Source: Vanessa cardui (lineage: Eukaryota; Arthropoda; Insecta; Lepidoptera; Nymphalidae). Taken from it: a stretch of 64,000 nucleotides of DNA. Shown in pieces: positions 58,030 through 64,000 of this stretch. The position numbers were made by a program, and so were the translations under genes. The notes beneath the pieces are model-generated. The model ran no database searches. It saw only the letters and a list, made by a program, of their open reading frames with translations, and was not told where the DNA came from. The stretch's first letter is position 1. Every line of letters starts with the position of its first letter. The stretch is taken from the NCBI RefSeq assembly GCF_905220365.1, contig NC_061126.1:620001-684000 (forward strand), in the 5' to 3' direction.

Positions 58030-58280
58030 ATATATGTTGGCAGATGGGTTATCATATAATAAGTGGTTACCACTGCAAATATACAATGGTACTGTAAGAA
58101 ATATTTAACATTCCTCATATCACCATTACGCCACCAACATGGAGAACTGAGCCTTTGAGCCTTTGCCCCTGGGCATGTAGTTACGCTGATTTGCATTTCA
58201 AATCGAAGGCGGTAGAAAATATGATGAATGCATTGCACCCACCCAGATGGACTTGGCCAAAGGCTTTATGTAACTCAAGA
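58030..58280 (-). repeat. Repeat family C, degraded, inverted
   Basis: TATGTTGGCAGATGGGTTAT, TGGTACTGTAAGAAATATTT and CACCCACCCAGATGGACTTG follow the inverted family C order. It lies only about 20 bp upstream of the exon acceptor at 58008. Confidence 0.7.
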
Positions 58281-58489
58281 TCGCAAAGGTTAAATATGGC
58301 CTGCGATTTCATAATGTACGATCTTGTACTCGGCTTCTATTGTCAACCCCACTCCTTACGCAAGGCTTACACTTAATTGGAGTGAAAAGGATAAATTTTA
58401 GTAGATACTTTGGATAAATTATTTTTATTCTAAGAGTGTATGTTATGTTTAAAATATATTACTCTTATATTTAATACAAGAATATTGAT

Positions 58490-58720
58490 CGATAGCACAC
58501 CTTGGGAATGAAACGATCGCCTCCTGGCTATTTCATTTCATTTAAATTGCTGATATAATAAAAAAAAAAAACCCACCGAATTTCTTTTGCCAGTTCTTCT
58601 CAGGTCAGGGTATTTTCTTTTCCGAACCGGTGGTACTGTTGCAATTGACAATCAATAAGAAAGTGTAATACTTCTACATTGAATGAAGCAATTTTAGTTT
58701 GAGTTTGAGTTTACAAATGG
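58490..58720 (+). repeat. LINE 3' end fragment
   Basis: GATAGCACACCTTGGGAATG, TTTTGCCAGTTCTTCTCAGG and CCGAACCGGTGGTACTG match 9330-9545, ending with GTTTGAGTTTGAGT. Confidence 0.6.
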
Positions 58721-58724
58721 TAAA

Positions 58725-61400
58725 AGGTTCATATACGTTGATTACCATGTAATATTCATTTAAAACTAATTTTAACTGTCCATCAGTCAAAATATGATTC
58801 ATTCAATAGAATTAAATTAAACTTTAAGCGGCGAGAACTCAGTTTCGACTGCATAAGTCACTATTCAAATAAGAATACACTACGCGGATACAACTGGTTA
58901 CTAGAACATATCCGTAGAGATGAGTCTCCACAGCCATATCACCTTTGTAATATTATTCAATTTCCATGTTGATTTTGAAATCTTTTGTCTACGCAATTCA
59001 AAATTTCAAGCATAAGTTAAGACTTCGTGCAGAACTTAAGGCTCTGCGTCCTAAATTCCCCGCTACGTCCAAGGATGTATGGGCGACGTCTTTAATGGGC
59101 CTTGCATTGTCTGTCGCAGAGCTCTAATGGTTTTGTGGCTAAAACAGAGATTTTCTTAATGCTTAAATTGCTTTCCGTGAGAAATGTCGCCTTAAACATA
59201 AAAGGACAGTTACAATAGTAAACGCTATCTGGAGAGAAATTACGAGACAAGGAGTTTTGAAATACCGAGATAAAGTATAAAATATTGTAGTAATGAATTA
59301 AACACATAATGGTTTACTTTTGAGCGTGAATATTATATTCACAGGTTTTATGTCTGGAGTTCAGGCTTTAAGTTTTATGCATGCCTGGAAACTAAGTAAT
59401 AGTTACAACTAACGTCGGTGCTTCGTCAGGAAAACTGTGATGAAAGACACAAGAGATTTGTGTCTTGATTCCTATGGTTAGTAGCAAACATAGTCAAAAA
59501 TAATATCAATGTTTATATAGTGCTATTGTATTTCTGCATTGACTATCATTTATAACAAGATAGCCCAATAATGCACAATGAAATATAAAACTTTAAACTC
59601 GCTCGAATTTCAGAACAATTTACATTATAATATCCTGTGAAATTTCATCCGAGAAAATACATTTTTAAACGTGTCCAAAATTTTCAGAAACATTTTGAAT
59701 TCAGCAAAGCTATGTCAAGTACCACGATGTTTAACATAGTTTAGGAAGATTCCCCTTTTGTCCCCAGTAAACGTCTGGCGTTTTACGTTTTGTTGACGTC
59801 AAAACGATATACGTGAGATATGCAGCCGCGGGCGATGAAACAAAGCCCGGGTCGGGAGAGACAGCTGTGACGTTTTATTTTAAGACGTCTAATTTCATGT
59901 TCCTCTTCACTTAACTACTATATTCAAAGGATCTTTCATCTTTTCCTTCGTACCTTATAGCTGGTTCTTTGATAAAACGAAATGTTTCTATTCAATTACA
60001 TTTTAAATAGTTTAGCTGTTCACTTATGTTATATTTATAGGTTTCGGAAAAGAAACAAAAGTGATAAAAAAATCTATCATGAAACTTAAACATCAGCAAT
60101 TTTTTATCATTTACTTAAAATGCCAATAGATTAACAAAAATGCAACAACTTTTTTGTCAATGTAAACAGCAAATAAACCGGCGACTTTTATAAATTTCGA
60201 ATATTCTTATAATTTCTGTATAAAAAAAAAACAGATTCTTCAATCACAGAAGATTTCAATCGATAGAAAACCGCTTTATATTCGACATTCACTCTTCGAA
60301 TAAATTGTCCATTTTATTGGTCCTGAGTGCGGTTGAAATTGACAAGAAAGGACACATTGACAGATCATTCTTGATATTTGATTAAAATTTATTTGTACCA
60401 GTTCCGTCAAAAATGTATTCAAATCCCATAATGGGCACAAATTATTTCTTAAATGTAAAGCCAAATATGTGTCTGTTTCGAAAAGTAAATAAGTTAAAAT
60501 CATTATAACTATAAAAAAAAAACAATGAAGGATATCACATTTTTGGTACTTACAATACATAGGTAAAGTTATATGATATCCCTTCAGTATATAGTGATAA
60601 TGACGTCAGACTACCCCCATATACATAAATTGTCTTAAGAATTTACTTTAATCGTACTTAGTCTGCTACTATTTTACACTAGCACAGCTCTTCAAAAAAG
60701 AAAACAAAAATACGGAGTTGTTGGCATCTATCCAGACCGGCACAAAGCCGAACAACGGAAGAATTATTCTCCCTAATTCCATAACGTTCATTATTTTTCG
60801 AAAATCCCTCTTAAATACCCTTATTCTAATCTACCTCAAATAAAATAAGGTTTCCACCCACACGTGCGTTTAAGTCTCTCATTAAATACGATATTATCGG
60901 GCCGCGTAATGTCACTGCGTCGTAAACTCAACTTGTTTATAATACCCTAATCTTAATAAAGTCATCGGGAGCTGGCTCATCATCTGGATGAATCCGACCC
61001 GGTGTACGAGTGTGATTGACGTGTGTTATCCTATGACTTACGCCGAGTTTTGACAGAAATATTTTGTATTAAGTGAGTATAAATAATGTTTTTTGATAAT
61101 TTGTCAGTTCATTCAAATTACTCTTGTGTGCAGTATTCTCGCTGCTGGAAAAGTTCAACTTGGATTTATTTGGACAACGTTATACTGTTGCAATTTTTTT
61201 TTGGTCTGGCACTAAATCTTACATCACTATTACTGGTGAAATTTATGTTTATAATTTTAAAACTTATTTTATTTAATTTTTTATTTTATTTATTTATTTG
61301 TAATCGATAACGTTTACAATTACATTTTCCCATTAAGGATTAACAATTTTAATGTTTTCATAGACTATACGATTTTGATAAAAGAAAAAATATCTATATA
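58725..61400. other. Upstream intron sequence, nothing recognised
   Basis: Intron upstream of the exon at 57830-58007. Less AT-rich unique blocks lie near 59790-59890 and 60840-61050. No TMTC N-terminal exon was recognised on the minus strand. Confidence 0.45.
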
Positions 61401-61404
61401 TAAT

Positions 61405-61552
61405 AACAGGTTCAGGTTCACTGAAACTCTGCCACAAGTGCATTCCCCCAACCCATTTGAACAGCATGGTGAAATATGATCCAATATCCTCCCCTTAATG
61501 GGAGAGGACGCTTTAAGCCCAGCAGTGGGAAATTTACAGGCTGTTACTACTT
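61405..61552 (+). repeat. SINE family A, 5'-truncated
   Basis: CTGAAACTCTGCCACAAGTG through TTTGAACAGCATGGTGAAAT to CCCAGCAGTGGGAAATTTAC and AGGCTGTTACTACTTAC. Confidence 0.85.
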
Positions 61553-61554
61553 AC

Positions 61555-63315
61555 TAATACTGCTATTAGTAATTTAATTAACATGCTGAACCTGCTGAGT
61601 TCTATCTGCTCTCTCTGTTTAGTTGTGAGATGCTAATCTGTTTTGGTGTAATTTCGGCCTTCAGATTTCGAACCGGATATGTCTGATTAAACAGATTTGC
61701 TCATTAATTGGCAAAGTTCAATATCTGATTGTGTTCAATGCGTCGAGATTGAAACATCACATCATCAAATTTTGTACGCAACTAATCTCTCAGATTATTA
61801 CTTGTCAAATTATTCCTAAATATGATAAATAATCCTCTCAAGGTTATTTGTTAAGCTTAAGAGTATCCATATTTTGATATTATTAGGATACTGTACAAAT
61901 TAATTGGTCTGAGAAACAGTTTTCAGCAGAACATGAGATACGCCTGATACTATCATTAGAAAACTGTATAAAAATTAGTCACCCAGAAATAAAACTTATT
62001 AAACAGTTATTAAATGAAAAAAATTAAATAAAAGTAGTCTATTTGGTTTGTTATCTTTCAGTCCGTCCTAATATTTTACACCCCTGTTTAAAATATAATA
62101 TGGAATGCAGTTACATTTATCTTCTGGGTATTTGTTTGAATTAGGACATTTTTCTAGCAATTGGATATTAGATACTCTCCTTATACATAGTAATAATTAA
62201 TTAGATTTAGATTTATTATGTATTCACTTTCTACCGGTATGAATTGATATACCTCTATTAATATTTTTCATTATTTTCACGCTTTAATTCCGGAACAGGC
62301 CAAAATCGAAAACCTGTTTAAAAATTTCATTCGAGTGGGTTTTTGAACAAACCCTTAAGTATCGTCATTTAATAAGATTATATTAAATGTAAAGCTACTA
62401 GCATTTCGGGATTTTTATTTCATTTCATTTATAAATTTATTACGATATGCCTCGATCAAATATGCCCTCCTATTTTGGTAAACAGTAAGCCTAATTCAAT
62501 GTTCTTTATGGCATGTATGGAAGTGCAACACTCACGTGCCTCAATCGCGCTAACACGTTTAGTCATGTGTCTGATTTCTCCAGTCATGTAGAATGCTATC
62601 TCAATGGATCATGACATTTAGGTATTGTGTACTACAATATTTCCTTTGCGAGGGGCTTATATTTAAAATTGGCAGCTTTTACTTGTCTTCTTTGTTACGT
62701 ATCATACGTAATTATTTTTATTCCATGATTATATTTGGTTTTTACTATAGGTTGGTTGGTACTAACATTGCTATAATTACAAACTCATTTATTACGCATA
62801 ACGTGTGTAAGGTGAAACAAGTATCTTAGCTGTCACTAAGCTCTCCTTTGTAACGAAATTGTTTCCTTATATTTATGTAAATGTAAAAAGAATCATAATA
62901 TAGTCTTCTAAGCCCAAAAATGGCTTTTACGGAATACCACGAATCACTAAGTTGTTATCAGTAGTAATTAGCAATCAAGAATAAAAAATAACTAAATGAT
63001 ATGATTAATTAATTCAAGAAAGACATGTCAAAGGCTCTTTACTTGAAAAGAAGTCTTGGAGTTTAATCCGCCACCACTTTGCAGTGCAATTTGAAGGGCA
63101 CTGGACATATTTTATCAAACATATGGAGATTATTGACTTAATTTTTGGAGATACTTGACATCTGCCACTTATAAATATATAGACAAACAGTATAAAATGG
63201 TCAACTTACAATACCATCAAGATTTGAGAGACTTTGACCCAGAGAGAATGTGCAAGATACGCACGATAAAGGATGTAAATAAAATTTTGCTACATATTAA
63301 AATATAAAGGACAAA
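61555..63315. other. Upstream intron sequence, nothing recognised
   Basis: AT-rich intron with no recognised exon or repeat. Confidence 0.5.
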
Positions 63316-63321
63316 GTTTAC

Positions 63322-63605
63322 TTGGCGGTAGGGCTTTGTGCAAGCCGGCCTGGGTAGGTACCACCCACTCATCAGATATTCTACCGCTAAACAACAATAC
63401 GCAGTATTGTTGTGTTCCGGTTTGAAGGGTGAGTGAGCCAGTGTAACTACAGGCACAAGGGACATAGCATCTTAGTTGCCAAGGTCGGTGGCGCATTGAC
63501 GATGTAAGGAATGATTTATATTTATTACAGCGTTATTGTCTATGGGTGAGGTGACCACTTACCATCAAGCGGCCCATATACTCGTCCGCCAAGCTATTCC
63601 ATAAA
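63322..63605 (+). repeat. Repeat family C, best-preserved copy
   Basis: CTTGGCGGTAGGGCTTTGTG to TACTCGTCCGCCAAGCTATT, with all internal blocks (GTGAGTGAGCCAGTGTAACT, GGTGGCGCATTGACGATGTA, GTGACCACTTACCATCAAGC). It is useful as the window's reference for the family. Confidence 0.9.
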
Positions 63606-63609
63606 AATA

Positions 63610-64000
63610 AAATTAAAAAGACTCCAACGAAGAAAAAACAAACCGTGATAAAGATTCTAAATGATAAGAAATTCCAAGGCATTTTCCATCGAGAATATAA
63701 AGAAGACTTAGCGTTTACACTTTGAAAGCGGCTGTAATTTGTGTTAGCAGAAGTTATAACTGAAGCAATGGCGCAACGCGATGCTCACTAACTTTATATT
63801 ATGGTAAGTACATTTTATCTAAAGCTGGACCCCATTACTTCCCATTACCAGTTGGATGAGCTTAACAAAGTAGGATATGTTTTAATGCTATAATTTTTAA
63901 TTTTTATTTTCCGAGCCACTTATCTCATTACGATGATAGGTTAGATGGATCATGATTTAATTATTTATTTATTTATGGTCCAAGCACCAACAGGTAAAAA
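63610..64000. other. Upstream intron sequence, nothing recognised
   Basis: AT-rich sequence to the right edge, ending with a short TTTA-type run. Nothing recognised. Confidence 0.5.

Noticed and set aside
57834..58238. 134-codon minus-strand open frame over the first exon
   Set aside because: It is the wrong frame across the TMTC exon; the frame with HPVHTEA is the coding one and splices in phase.
63217..63496. Minus-strand open frames of 68-82 codons
   Set aside because: Within repeat family C; no protein similarity and not shared as frames among copies.
1..64000. CRISPR arrays, operons or other prokaryotic systems
   Set aside because: Spliced eukaryotic gene, insect repeats and AT-rich introns; no regularly spaced repeat-spacer structure was seen.

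Overview
The window is nuclear DNA from an insect, almost certainly a lepidopteran and probably a butterfly. The evidence is AT-rich introns, a single host gene split into many short exons with GT-AG junctions, and dense interspersed repeats typical of Lepidoptera. These include a tRNA-derived SINE with A and B boxes, CR1/Jockey-group LINEs, Helitron-like pieces ending in CTAG, and an abundant unclassified ~280-bp repeat. Nothing bacterial or viral is visible. Placement below order is inference.

The only host gene I can support lies on the minus strand and fills the window. It is a TMTC-family gene (transmembrane and TPR-containing O-mannosyltransferase), most like TMTC1. Eleven coding exons were resolved: one at 57830-58007 and ten at 444-6916. 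All junctions keep frame, giving about 556 codons. They cover the HPVHTE and VVGRAD region, the MLAKETGLT segment, the DUF1736 domain, the PASN and GFVVAERVLYIPS motifs, and four or more TPR-like units. Exons for the N-terminus lie beyond the right edge and the C-terminus lies beyond the left edge. A possible next exon begins at 15.

Layout: 1-6916 is the compact 3' half of the gene, with introns of roughly 80 to 1,200 bp. 6917-57829 is one intron of about 51 kb. It holds nearly all the repeats, two LINE insertions with open reverse-transcriptase frames (28516-27000, minus; 47794-50225, plus), and many stretches of unremarkable AT-rich sequence. 57830-58007 is the most upstream exon seen, and 58008-64000 is further intron.

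I found no new multi-gene system. The most interesting residual signals are: two similarly built TGACAG/CTGTCA clusters 1.1 kb apart in the large intron; a GC-rich 100-bp block with a minus-strand splice donor at 20521-20620; a SINE copy carrying a perfect 25-bp foldback at 4853-4909; a 56-bp near-perfect palindrome at 30595-30650; and a Penelope-like remnant with a partial hammerhead-like core near 32887-32921.
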